Positions 46,701 to 57,042 of a DNA stretch of 64,000 nucleotides are shown in pieces (positions within the stretch are counted from its first letter, which is position 1; each line of letters starts with the position of its first letter). The DNA comes from Cantharellus purpuraceus (taxonomy: Eukaryota > Basidiomycota > Agaricomycetes > Cantharellales > Hydnaceae): NCBI GenBank assembly GCA_025174535.1, contig JALBUN010000029.1:124001-188000 (forward strand), read 5' to 3'. Made by a program: the position numbers and the translations under genes. The notes under the pieces are model-generated. The model saw only the letters and a list, made by a program, of their open reading frames with translations, ran no database searches and had not been told where the DNA came from.

Positions 46701-48232
46701 TCCCTCTTGGAATTTACGAGGACAGGAATGGACCGAGGAGAATGGACTCGTCCTCTATCGTGGCAAGGTATATGTCCCTCTTGACCCAAAATTGCGCCAT
46801 GACATTGTAAGGGCACACCACGATACTCACATTACAGGTCACCCTGATCGCTGGAGAACAACAGAACTTGTATCCCGCAGCTACTGGTGGCCTGGATTTG
46901 GACGATACATTGCCAAATATGTCAAGGGATGTGACCTCTGCAATCGGACAAAAACTTTCCCTGCTCCTCCTATGGGTAAACTCCTGCCTAATCGTGTCCC
47001 AGATTGGAGGTGGCAAGTGATATCTGTTGACCTTATTGTAGAACTACCCATCAGCCATGGCTATGATGCACTCCTTGTCGTTGTGGACCGTCTTTCCAAA
47101 TGAGCACATGTTATCCCTACCACCTCTGCATCAACTCCATAGGAGTTGCACAACTTTTCTGAGACCATGTGTGGAAACACCACGGCCTTCCTGAGGAGAT
47201 CATCAGTGACCGTGGCACCCAGTTTGTCTCTCAATTTATGTGCGAGCTCAATAAGCTTTTGGGGATCAAGGTTGCAGCATCCACAGCATATCATCCACAA
47301 ACCGATGGTCAGACGGAAAGGGTCAATCAAGAAATTGAACAATACTTGAGGCTTTTCGTCAATCAGCGCCAGGATGACTGGATTGAGTGGGTTCCTCTTG
47401 CCGAATTCACATACAACAACCGCATCCACTCCTCCACGCAATCAACCCCCTTCATGCTTGATACAGGCCAACACCCAAGGCTTGGGCTAGAGCCAATCCA
47501 AGAGACACAACTTGAAGCACTGGAAGAATTCACTGAGCGTATGGAGATGGCCACCACTGAGGCTTGCTCTGCCCTGGAAAAGGCAGCAGATGATATGGCA
47601 CGATTCTATGATGCCCATCGGCAAGCAGCCCCAGTATACAAACTTGGTGACAAGGTCTGGCTCAATGCACAAAATATCACCACCACCCATCCAACCAAGA
47701 AACTTGATCACAAATGGTTAGGACTGTATGTGATTAATAAGGTGGTCTCACGAAATGCCTATGGCCTACGACTTCCCCCAATCTTTGGCCGCACTCATCC
47801 AGTGTTCTCTGTTGTCTTACTCCATCCTTATGAAAAGGATCCCATCCCTGAATGCCAGTCATCTCCTCCACCACCTCCAGTCATTTGAGATGGAGTACAG
47901 GAATATGAAGTTGAGAAGATCCTTGACAGCAGAGTTTTCCGAGGAAGACTGGAATACCTGGTGTGTTGGAAGGGCTATGGAGCTGCTGACAACCTCTGGA
48001 TCCCAGCTAAGGATGCCAGTGGGGCTAGAAGGCGCATTGCAGACTTCCATCGGGAAAATCCTGAAGCCCCAAGGCGTATTTTGGCAGCCACCTATGCGGC
48101 TCTTCCCTTCAGACGCTTTGAGAACTTCACAGAACCTCCCAAACAGGTCCTCTTTGATTGGACAGCTGGCAGGAACCCAACACGTGGTATTGGACACATT
48201 TCAGAGCCGCAGAATAGGCACAGTGAAGCTTA
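43769..48232 (+). pseudogene. Gypsy-B pol: protease, RT, RNase H, integrase, chromodomain
   Basis: Protease DALLDSGATGMFID near 44022; RT with FTKLDIRWGYNNVRI and FMDNILIF at about 45135, where FMDD is expected (catalytic D to N). The 562-bp insert follows. RT thumb/RNase H: LETDASAYATGAV, NYAIHDKELLS. Integrase: HHDTHITGHPDRWRT, CDLCNRTK, SVDLIVELP, SDRGTQF, GQTERVNQE (all D, D, E kept). Chromodomain: YEVEKILDSR, LEYLVCWKGYGAADNLW. Stops at 46471, 47101 and 47886 are TGA where CGA Arg fits the family; a frameshift lies near 47150. Confidence 0.9.
45169..45730. mobile_element. AT-rich 562-bp insertion with short inverted ends
   Basis: Flanked by CCTAGA (45163-45168 and 45731-45736). Ends are imperfect inverted repeats, CGCTTGTTCGGAA against ACACTTGTTCAGAA. 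Removing it and one flank restores TESLEQHYMIVQSVL in frame. No ORF. It could be a small DNA transposon; the 6-bp duplication does not settle the class. No second copy is seen. Confidence 0.7.
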
Positions 48233-48339
48233 GCGCTCACCAAATTCATCCATACCGAAATTCCACTAATTGTATATAAGCCAGTGAATCCACTTCCCCT
48301 TCCTCAGTAAAACCATCATCGTTCACTACCCAACCCACC

Positions 48340-48735
48340 ATGCCTTACCAGTCTGAATCCACCCCTCTACACTCACTCCGTTCCTACCCATCAATCACTT
48401 GGTCAGTTGACTCAAGGGATACTGCACATGCTGTAGAGGATTATAACCTCCCATCTCCACCTCCACAAGTTCATTTCCCCTTCTGGCATCGTAATCCATC
48501 AAGACACCAGACATACTACATCGGGGACCCTCTATTCATCGGCAACTATGACATACCATACGCCTTCCAAGGGCTCACCGGTAAAGTCACCTATGAGGGA
48601 GGGGAGATGATACTTGGAGCAGTTTTCAGCACTAACAATCCCATATCCCCAGAGAGTTCACCATCCCACTTTAATCCAAGGCAGAGAAGAGTCACCATCA
48701 ACACTTGTCATGGGCTCTACTTTGGCAGAGAGTGA
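48340..48735 (+). CDS. Gypsy-B ORF3, unknown function
   Basis: 131 codons between pol and the 3' LTR, an unusual extra gene for a Tf1/sushi element. Start MPYQSESTPLHSLRSYPS; core TWSVDSRDTAHAVEDY, a PPPQVHFPFW strip and YYIGDPLFIGNYDIPYAF. No signal peptide or membrane segment, so not an envelope. The core aligns by eye with the E-ORF (WSLDTEDYQKY, PPPRVK, YAIGDPIFFHNSVEPYTF). The frame is uninterrupted while gag and pol carry stops. A TATA-like TATATAAG sits at about 48275 upstream. Confidence 0.7.
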   Translation: MPYQSESTPLHSLRSYPSITWSVDSRDTAHAVEDYNLPSPPPQVHFPFWHRNPSRHQTYYIGDPLFIGNYDIPYAFQGLTGKVTYEGGEMILGAVFSTNNPISPESSPSHFNPRQRRVTINTCHGLYFGRE

Positions 48736-48829
48736 GAAGGGACCTTGCAGAGTGCTTCAGGGTGTGTCTCTCTTGAGATGGATGGGATGATAGTGCATAT
48801 CGAGACGACATGCATTAAGAGGGAGGTGA

Positions 48830-49190
48830 TGTCAGGGTTCAAATAAGTCATATTCTATTTTTAGTATTTTCTCTTGACACCCCTATCAGCACAGCCTGTC
48901 AGGGTGCATCTCCCCTATTTCATTGCCCCTATCACTTCCCCTATGTTTCCTCCCCTATCTTGGTTCTCCTATCCGTCTCCATCATTTAGTATAAAGACTC
49001 GCCTTGGTGCAGTGTGATCCCTCAGCTTGATCTCTGAGGATATCCGCTGTACCAGGTAAGTCCCATGTAATTATCAGAAACAGCTGTATAGACTGAGGAT
49101 ATCCGCTGTACCAGCTGGCATTATTTCTTATCGGCTCTCACTTATTGAGTATCTTGTTGTTGTGGCCTCGTCATCAGTGTCGCCCTCACA
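48830..49190 (+). repeat. Gypsy-B 3' LTR
   Basis: TGTCAGGGTTCAAATAAG...GTCGCCCTCACA, 361 bp, preceded by the purine tract AAGAGGGAGGTGA. Confidence 0.92.
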
Positions 49191-52100
49191 ATAGCCTCCA
49201 TACGGGCTGAGGGCTGTGTTGGTACTCCCTGTACGACAAACGAGGTCTGCCTGAATGCATCCGCTCTTTCCCACTCCGACTCCCTTACCCTCCTCGCCCA
49301 CTCCAACTCCATTCCCGATACCGCTATTCAAGCGTTAATTGACTCCAGTTCTACTCACTGTTTCCTCGATTCCTCTTTTTCCAATTTACATAAACTCCAT
49401 ACATACACCATAACTCCAATACCACTCCAATTATTTGATGGCACTACTAATGCTGTTGTTTCACGAGCTATAGATTTGTCTATCCGTTTTTCTGTCGGAG
49501 AAATCCAGAACCTTACATTCTATGTTACTCCGCTTGACTCCAGCTGTTCTGTGGTTCTTGGACATAACTGGCTCACCCGCTACAATCCATTGATTGACTG
49601 GGCATTGGGCCATATCACATTCCGTTCTCCAGTACAAGCTGTGTCATCCCCGATGTCACCAGCAACTTTAGGTGCGAAATTATCCTCCGCCTCCGCTGAC
49701 TCCACTCCGATAGATACTCCATCTACCCCTCAGTTCATATCGATGGTGGATGCTATGGTCTTCACCAGACTAAGCAAGCTGGACGGTTCTCACATTCCAG
49801 GTTCACCTCTCTGATCCAATATTCCTCGCTGCTTGTTCCGCCCGATCCACTCCACCGGACCTCTCTATGGTTCCCAAGGAGTATCATGAGTTCGCCGACG
49901 TGTTCAGCAAGTCTAAAGCCGACTCCCTAGCGGAACACCGACCATACGATCTCAAGATCAAACTGGATGACAACTCCACCCCTCCGCTTGGCCCTATCTA
50001 CTCACTATCACAAAAAGAGCTATTGGCCCTCCGAACATTCATAGACGAGAACTTGGCCACAGGCTTCATCCACCCATCCCTATCTCCTCATGGAGCTCCG
50101 GTCCTATTTGTCCGCAAAAAGGATGGATCACTCTGTCTATGCGTCGACTTCTGTGGACTCAACAAAATCACCAAGAAAGACTGATACCTGATACCCCGCA
50201 CCGCGGACCTACTCGAGAGTCCTCTAAAGGCTAAGATCTACTCCAAAATAGATCTCTGACATGCCTACCATCTAGTCTGTATCCGAGAAGGCGATGAATG
50301 GAAAACGACCTTCCGCACACGATATGGATCTTTCAAGTGGTGTGTCATGCCCTTCGGTCTAACCAATGCTCCGGCCGCTTTCCAGAGGTTCATGAATGAT
50401 ACCTTCGCCAACCTTCTCGATGTGACTGTCCTCATTTACTTAGATGACATTCTGGTATATTCGGAATGAAGAAGAACATCGGACACATGTCCGAGAGGTA
50501 CTCCGACGTCTCCGAAAACATGGCCTCTTCGCCCACACTGACAAATGCGAATTCCACTCCGATTCAGTTGAATACCTAGGCTATATCCTCTCCCCAGCAG
50601 GATTAACAATGTCCGATGACAAAATCAAAGCCATACAGGAATGGCCAGAACCCCGGAAAGTCAAGGACGTACAGTCCTTCCTCGGGTTCGCCAACTTCTA
50701 CTGCCGCTTTATTCATGGCTACTCTGATATCACTGTTCCACTCACCCGACTCACTAGGAAGGGTATCCAATGGAATTTCACTGACGAATGTAGACAGAGT
50801 TTTGAGACCTTGAAAAAGGCCTTTACTTCCACTCCGATACTGACTCATTGGGTTCCAGATGTTCCCATCCTATTAGAGACCAACGCCTCCGACTATGCAC
50901 TTGCTGCAATCCTGTCCATCATCTCTCCGGACGACGGACAAGTCCACCCGATCGCTTTTCACTCGCGTACATTTATGCCCCCAAACTGAACTATGACATC
51001 CATGACAAAGAGCTCCTTGCCATATATGAAGCCTTCCGGATATGGAGACACTACCTTGAGGGTCCCTCCGATCCAGTGGACGTCATAACTGACCACAAGA
51101 ACTTGGAATACTTCTCCACAACGAAAGTGCTCACCCGGAGACAGGTCCAATGGTCCGAGTACCTATCTCAGTTCAACCTCATTATCTGTTTCCGTCCTGG
51201 TCGACTCGGAGCAAAGCCCGATGCGTTAACTAGACGATGGGACGTCTACCCTAAAGAGGGGAATAGCAACTATGCCACTGTAAACCCCCACAACTTTCGT
51301 CCTGTGTTTACTAACGAGCAGCTGGCATCGTCCCTACGAGCATCCACTCTCATGACTCCCACTCTCCGAGCTGTCACCATTATGGACATCGACCAATCCA
51401 CTCCAACATCCGCTCATCACTCCGATCTGATCCCATTGTGGTTAAACACTTGGACAACCCTTCCAATCCGAAATGGTCACTTGACCCCGAAGGACACCTC
51501 CAACACAACAACCGGATATACATCCCTGACGCCAACGGCCTCCGACTCCGAGTTTTGCAGTATTATCATGATCACCTGATCTCTGGCCACTTCGGGCAAA
51601 ATCGCACACAAGGATTAATCCGACGAGACTATGTATGGCCAAAAAATGCGGGAATACATTCAACACTACTGTAACTCCTGCACCACATGTATGCGCTCAA
51701 AATCGCAAAGGCACAAACCCTACGGAACGCTCAAACAACTTCCGATCCCAGAGCAACCATGGAACTCCATCTCCATGGATTTCATAGAGAAGCTCCCCCC
51801 ATTGCTCGGATATGACACCATACTCGTGATTGTCGACAGGTTCACCAAACAGTCACTATTCATTCCGACGCATGACACCATCACCTCCGCCTCGCTAGCT
51901 AAATTGTTCATTCTCCATGTATTCTCTAAACACAGAGTCCCATCGCATGTCACATCCGATCGGGGTTCGGAGTTCATGTCCTCCTTCTTCTGCACATTAG
52001 GAAAGGCTCTCAACATGAAGCTCCATTTCACCTCCGGATACCATCCTGAAGGAGACAGACAAACGGAACGAATGAATCAGTCACTGGAACAATATCTCCG

Positions 52101-52858
52101 AATCTATTGTAACTATCAACAAGACAACTGGGCTGATCTACTTCCAATCACAGAGTTTGCCTACAACAATGCTCCAAATGCAACTACCGGCATCTCTCCA
52201 TTCTTTGCTAATAAAGGCTACCATCCAAACATCTCTGCCCACCCCAAGAAAGAACTTGCCTCCACCAAAGCCCACCAATTCATAACCGACCTTGATCAAC
52301 TACACCAACATCTCCGAGAGACCATCTCCGATGCCCAGAAACAATATCAAGTCTCCACAGACTGATGCCGCATTCCGGCTCCGGACCTGCAAATCAGAGA
52401 CAAAGTATTTGTTAAGGCCGAACACTTCCGGACCACCCGTCCATCAAAGAAACTCTCCGAGAAATACTTAGGTCCTTATGAGGTCATTGCTCGCGTGGGC
52501 AGCAGGTCTTTCACCCTCCGCCTCCCAGACCACTTCCGAGCAGTTCATCCGGTCTTCCATATATCAATGCTCGAACCCGCTACTACGAATGAGATCTCCG
52601 GTCGCACGCAACCCCCACCTCCCCCGATCATCATTGAAGGAGACAATGAATATGAGATCTCGGAGATCCTGGACTTGAAGATTGACCGTCAATACAAGTG
52701 CAAGCTCCAGTACTAAGTCAAATGGACTGGATATGAAGGCACTGATGAAGAGTCCTCATGGATCTCCACGTCCGAACTCAATCACGCATCCGAATCCGTG
52801 TCTGATTTTCACTCTGCTTATCCAGACAAACCTGGCCCTCTTATGAATCTTTAAGTTC
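49191..52858 (+). pseudogene. Gypsy-A2 pol: protease, RT, RNase H, integrase, chromodomain
   Basis: Protease [12 protein letters not shown] (DSG read here as DSS, a key-residue change) near 49340. RT starts with [20 protein letters not shown] (49870); KIDL then TGA at 50258; [24 protein letters not shown] near 50440, then a 2-bp deletion. RNase [12 protein letters not shown]. Integrase zinc region [18 protein letters not shown] and CTTCMRSKSQ, then SMDFIEKLP, SDRGSEF, RQTERMNQS. Chromodomain YEISEILDLK, VKWTGYEGTDEESSW, stop after PGPLMNL at 52855. Domain order and DDE are complete in this copy. Confidence 0.9.
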
Positions 52859-53053
52859 GATTACTAATGCTAATTCTATTATTTTGCATCACCATTTTAT
52901 TACAAGTCAAGGGAAATTACCAGCCTGCTCAAAAAAAAAAAAAAGAAATCTCCGAAGGAATATCACTCCACCTCATTCTTTCTCCATTCTGAAATTTATA
53001 ATCATTTTCATCTTTATTTTATACATCGCGTTTCCTTTTCCCCTTTCCCTTAT

Positions 53054-54718
53054 CTACCTCAGGCTCCGCCTCCGACCCTCATCACTCTCTACATCCGACA
53101 CCCAATCCTTCTCATCTCCCATGTCTGAATCCTCGTCCAATGGGGCCATGAACTTCCGCAACCGACGTAACTCGGCTGTCTGACGACCCTCCAGAACCTC
53201 CTTCTGTTTCATCGTCCTCACCAAGTCTACTAACAACCCCTCCATCCGCCGAAGGTGCTCCAACTGCAGGTTAACCAGCCTGATAAGCTGGCCCACAGTG
53301 CTATTGGGTGCAGAGATGCGCCCCGTACCTGCACTGGTTGTTGCCCCTTCCGATCTGACACCGCTACCCCCGGCTGCCACAGCACCCGTCTCAGTCCGCC
53401 TCTTTTTTGTCAGACAACCCTCCGATTCTTTCTCTGCCCCTCCTTGTACCACTAGTCGGGGCTTGATGCTCCGACTCCGGGGATTGAACTTTCCATCGAT
53501 CCTACACCCTCCTTTCTGACCCCGACAACGATCGCAGGACCGAAGGCGGCGAGTTGGGCCGGTAGGCCACACGCACTCCACACCCGCATCACGACATAAG
53601 TTGCAAGTTATGCTGGGTCCGCCGAATGGCTCTGTTGGAGCCAGAGCCTTGGGTGGTCCGCCCCTCCTCACTGCGGCCTCCAAGCATTCCCTCTCCTCCT
53701 CCTTGTCCTGCTGTTCTGTGGCCGCCTTCTCCATCTCACGCTTCCGAATCTGAATTGCCGACCTTGCAACATGCAGCTCCTTCTTACAGGTCACCAACAC
53801 GCGACTCTCTGCCTTGCACCATATGACCCTCCGGTCCACCTCCCGCTTCTCAGTATCAGCACTCGGGTAGGCCTTCAGTGAAAGGACCGTGACGTCAAGG
53901 TTCTTCTTGGTGGTAGCGGCATAGAGCTCTGCCCTTTTGCGAGCCTCGACCGCAGCTACCCAAGCCATCTCCTCGTAAGAATTCAAAGTAGGATCTGGCT
54001 CCACATCCGTCCCAACATCCATGCCCGCCTCAGGCTCCGCATTTGCGTCGAGCTCCATATTGGCATTGGGATCTGCTTCCACCTCCACCCTCTCCATCTC
54101 CGCCACATCATCTTCCTCAGCTGCCCCCAACTCAAATAAGGGCCGTGCCCACGGACGTAACGGCGAGTCCTCTGCAGTGACAGTCCTCGAACGAGTCGCC
54201 TCCGTCCGTGTAACGGAGATGATGGCGACTTCCAGGGTCCCTGGCCATATGGGCACGCTCGGACTTCCTGGGTGGCTGGTTTTCCCTGCCCCAGTCACCT
54301 CCTCCTCTACCTCCATGGCCGCCTCTAACTCGTGTGCCTGCTCCTCCACTTCCTTCAGTCTCGTGGCCTCCATCGCTGCCACAAGTTCACCTTGCGGGCC
54401 CTCTCTGCCTTTGCTTCCTCCTCTTTCCTTCTCCATTCCGTCTGGGCCGCCTCTTTCCGTCGCTCCTCCTCCTCCTCCTTCCGCCTCCGCTCTGCCTCCT
54501 CCTCCTTCCGCCTCCATTCCACCTCCTCCTCCTCCTTCCACCTCCCGCTCCTCCTCCTCCTCCTCCTTCCGCTTCCGCTCTGCCTCCTCCTCCTCCTTCC
54601 ATCTCTGTTCTGCTTCCTCCTCCTCTTTCCATTTCCGCTCCTCTTCCTCTTCCTTCCGTCGGGCCAAGAGCAACTGCTCCAGCTCGGCCACGCTCATGCT
54701 TGCCAAAGGGTTTGACAT
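53054..54718 (-). CDS. Antisense Zn2Cys6-like coiled-coil gene (A2 copy), longest ORF
   Basis: One uninterrupted minus-strand frame from MSNPLASMSVAELEQLLLAR at 54718 for about 554 codons. Order: conserved N-terminus; K/E-rich coil and Gly/Glu repeat (about residues 20-90); acidic region; EEMAWVAAVEARKRAELYAA; CNLCRDAGVEC ... CDRCRGQKGGC (C-x2-C-x6-C-x12-C-x2-C-x6-C) around residue 390; basic KKRRTETG patch; leucine-rich coil IRLVNLQLEHLRRMEG; acidic tail. A small indel near 53075 shifts the last ~20 codons away from the shared end DKGKGKRKCNV. It converges with pol, with only about 200 bp between the two ends. The promoter is TATAAAAGG at 54756-54748. Function is unknown; a DNA-binding regulator is the simplest inference. 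Confidence 0.82.
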   Translation of the reverse strand: MSNPLASMSVAELEQLLLARRKEEEEERKWKEEEEAEQRWKEEEEAERKRKEEEEEEREVEGGGGGGMEAEGGGGRAEAEGGGGGATERGGPDGMEKERGGSKGREGPQGELVAAMEATRLKEVEEQAHELEAAMEVEEEVTGAGKTSHPGSPSVPIWPGTLEVAIISVTRTEATRSRTVTAEDSPLRPWARPLFELGAAEEDDVAEMERVEVEADPNANMELDANAEPEAGMDVGTDVEPDPTLNSYEEMAWVAAVEARKRAELYAATTKKNLDVTVLSLKAYPSADTEKREVDRRVIWCKAESRVLVTCKKELHVARSAIQIRKREMEKAATEQQDKEEERECLEAAVRRGGPPKALAPTEPFGGPSITCNLCRDAGVECVWPTGPTRRLRSCDRCRGQKGGCRIDGKFNPRSRSIKPRLVVQGGAEKESEGCLTKKRRTETGAVAAGGSGVRSEGATTSAGTGRISAPNSTVGQLIRLVNLQLEHLRRMEGLLVDLVRTMKQKEVLEGRQTAELRRLRKFMAPLDEDSDMGDEKDWVSDVESDEGRRRSLR

Positions 54719-54747
54719 CGTTGAGGATAAGACCTCAATCATGCCCC

Positions 54748-54756
54748 TCCTTTTAT
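54748..54756 (-). promoter_or_regulatory. TATA box of the antisense gene
   Basis: TATAAAAGG on the minus strand, 38 bp before the ATG at 54718, in the gap between the 3' LTR and the ORF. Equivalent boxes are TATAAAAGG at 24625-24617 (A1) and CATAAAAGG at 35249-35258 (A3). An upstream ATG (ATGATTGAG) is present in A2 and A3 but is CTG in A1, so MSNPL is the likelier start. Confidence 0.65.
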
Positions 54757-54859
54757 ATGTCTCCAGACCCCCAGTATAACTCCGACCGCGCCCAATCGTC
54801 TCACCTATTCAATCCACGGACATGAGGCCTCAGAGGCTCGGCCTTAAATGGAGAGATAC

Positions 54860-55376
54860 TGTTATGACTATATTCATTAACGCCCAGATCCCCGTCCGAT
54901 CCACTCAGATCCCCGTGCATATGAAATCTATACTCCATTTGGAAACCGCTACGTCTCCATTTTCCTGTCCAATTGTCACTGCCGATTCCGCCCATCCGTC
55001 TCCGGTTCCGATTGATGCATCAGCATCACCATGGGAACCTGGACATCCGTCCCCATCAGACTCGGACATACTCATGTAAGGCCCTCGGCCTCGGAGATCC
55101 ATCACCGGAGTAATTATTATTAGATTTCAAAATATGTATTTAAGTTGCCCGACTGGGGACTTCATTCCCCAGTTTGATTATCGAATCACGCCTAGCTCCT
55201 AAGTCCAGTCCTAACTCTCTAAGTCATACTCCGTCTCCAAAATCTTGGACACCAGTATTAGTGAGGGCGCAGCACATAAGCTGAAGCCAAGTCCATTCTG
55301 ACCCCCACGATGTACTCCAACTCCAACCCAACCTCCGACCCAATCTCTGACCCCCAATCGGACCCAGTGCGTAACA
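54860..55376 (+). repeat. Gypsy-A2 3' LTR
   Basis: TGTTATGACTATATTC...AGTGCGTAACA, 517 bp, preceded by AAATGGAGAGATAC. TSD CAGAG follows. Confidence 0.92.
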
Positions 55377-56620
55377 CAGAGCTCCATGGGGGGATAAGGA
55401 TGGGCGGATGAAGCCCATGGCATCTATGAATGTTCAGAGAGCCAGTAGCTCTTTTTGGGATAGCAAGTAGATAGGGCCAAGTGGAGGGGTGGAGTTGTCA
55501 TCCAACTCAATCTTGAGATCATATGGCCGGTGTTCCACTAGGGAGTTGGCTTTAGACTTGCTGAACATGTTGGCAAACTCATGATGCTCCTTAGGAACCA
55601 TAGATAGGTCTGGTGGAGTTGATTGGGTGGAATGGGCAGTGAGGAGCATTGGATCGGAGAGGTGAACCTGGAACATGTGAGAGCCATCCAGTTTGCTAAG
55701 TCTGGCAAAGACCATAGCATCCACCATTGATATAGACAGAGGGGTAGACAGAGTATCTATTGGAGTGGAGTCAGCAGAGGCAGAAGATAATTTCACACCT
55801 ATAGTTGCTGGTGATGTCAGGAATGACACAGCCTGCACTGGAGAACGGAATGTGATATGGCCCTTTGCCTTTGCTGCTGATGAGGTTGCCTTGTTGCAAT
55901 CCTTGGCTTGGTGGCCAGGTTTTCCACAGAACAGGCAGAGGTTGTTGTCCATGCAGTGCTGGTGTTCCTGCTGGGTAAGTTTTCCATCCTTCCCCAGCTT
56001 GGTGGAGAGGTCCAGAGTACTCTTGCAAGCTCCAGAGTTATTGCTGGTTCCAGAGTTGTTCTGACTGGAACCGGAAGTGGTGGTGTTACCAGTGTTTGAC
56101 TTCTGGCCTGAGTTGGTGGTGGTCTTCTTATTGGACCCCTTGTTGGACTTTGGGGGCTTGTCCAATGATTTGTCCAATTTGTTGTTAGCCAAATTTTCGC
56201 AGGAGACCTCAGATTGATGTTCCCAATAATGGGTGTCAATGGATTGGGTAAGCTTGCAAAGCTTTACCAAAGTATCTGGCTTACTGACACGTGATATCTC
56301 ATCCTTGATGTGGGATGGGAGACCAACATAAAATTGGTGTCAGAGTGTGGTGTCGCCTCATTGGATTTCAGGGCTAGCTGCTGGAAACTCACAATGTATT
56401 GTGTGATTTTGTGATTTTCCTTCATCTGAAGTCAATTGAGTTCATTCTCAGTGTTGACCTTAGGGTTGTAAGGACCAAAATCGGTCCGAAGTTCAGAGAT
56501 GAAGTCAGAGTAGTCTTCTGACCATATCAGGTCGTTGGAGTCATCCATGAGCGCTGGCTCGAAGTAGTCCAGTGCAGTGCCCTTGAGATAGACTGTAGCC
56601 CTGTCCTCACCAGTCATCAA
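55377..56620 (-). pseudogene. Gypsy-A3 gag fused to RT start, protease lost
   Basis: From 56620 down: capsid end (YLKGTALDYFEPALMDD, DFGPYNPKVN), zinc knuckle CLFCGKPGHQAKDC at about 55940, then AAKAKG joined in frame to [11 protein letters not shown], skipping the whole protease region present in A1 and A2. The ORF then enters the RT N-terminus ([37 protein letters not shown]) and runs on to the A2 insertion site. The N-terminal third of gag is absent: similarity stops at about 56597 with no LTR. Confidence 0.85.
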
Positions 56621-57042
56621 ACTAATACAAGGCTGCTGTCAAGGTCTTTTTTGTTCTGCCCACTCACTGAACAACAACTGGCCTGGGAGGCGATGAGGGA
56701 GCAGGTTCAACTGATGATGATCTAGGTCTCACATTTCAAATATACACCCATCTGATAGATTACAGGTGCCCATGGTAGAGATACTGCCCAGACCACTTCT
56801 TCAAGTATGTCTTCATAGTGTACTTAAACCTTAACTAATTTCATCTATAGGAGTGTGATGAGAAGAACAGGTTGGTAGTCCATGTCTGAAGACATCTATG
56901 GCCATACCATTTGCACCTCCACTGAGATAACTGCTGCCCAGATATTACTGTCCCCATTTGCATGATTTCTAACACCTCTACCAATGCTTCATGTCCTGCT
57001 GTGTTGGTCACTTCTGCTCCAGATTGTACTGCTGTGATGGAT
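56621..57042. other. Unassigned; a short plus-strand ORF cut by a solo LTR
   Basis: No known element. An ATG at 56962 opens MISNTSTNASCPAVLVTSAP...AVMD, which continues after the solo LTR at 57557 as PVMPTISEAASAPELDSSSN to a TGA at 57654 once the LTR and one TGGAT are removed. Low-complexity Ser/Thr/Ala text; may be an exon or the linker of a decayed element protein. Confidence 0.35.

Larger units (their letters stand above)
42200..49190 (+). mobile_element. Gypsy-B, full-length Tf1/sushi-type chromovirus with an extra ORF
   Basis: LTRs of 362 and 361 bp (about seven differences), perfect TSD ATAGC (42195-42199, 49191-49195), PBS, gag, pol with chromodomain, ORF3 and a polypurine tract AAGAGGGAGGTGA before the 3' LTR. 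It is interrupted by a 562-bp insert at 45169-45730. By LTR similarity it is the youngest element in the window, but TGA stops interrupt gag and pol. Confidence 0.93.
40564..55376 (+). mobile_element. Gypsy-A2, best-preserved Gypsy-A, split by Gypsy-B
   Basis: LTRs 40564-41090 and 54860-55376, TSD CAGAG (40559-40563, 55377-55381). Without Gypsy-B and one ATAGC it is about 7.8 kb. It retains far more CpG than A1 or A3 and has the longest antisense ORF, so it is the youngest copy of the family here. It still carries a gag frameshift (41408), a gag deletion at about 41725, a 2-bp deletion after YLDDILVYS and several TGA stops. Confidence 0.92.
34628..56620 (-). mobile_element. Gypsy-A3, minus-strand copy split by two insertions
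   Basis: Reads from gag at 56620 down to its 3' LTR at 34628. The pieces 56620-55377, 40563-40496 and 39786-37080 join into one RT reading frame once Gypsy-A2 (CAGAG TSD) and solo LTR-C (GTTAA TSD) are removed. The 5' LTR and first part of gag are missing beyond 56600. It keeps the antisense Zn2Cys6 gene, which here lies on the plus strand. Confidence 0.85.

Noticed and set aside
48340..48735. Gypsy-B ORF3 as an envelope gene
   Set aside because: Its position is env-like, but there is no signal peptide, hydrophobic segment or cysteine-rich ectodomain.
54021..54825. Plus-strand Ser/Pro/Leu-rich ORFs opposite the antisense gene (also 35161-35651 and 24340-24693)
   Set aside because: They mirror the GAG/GAA-rich coil of the real ORF in shadow frames, and their sequence is not conserved among copies apart from base composition.
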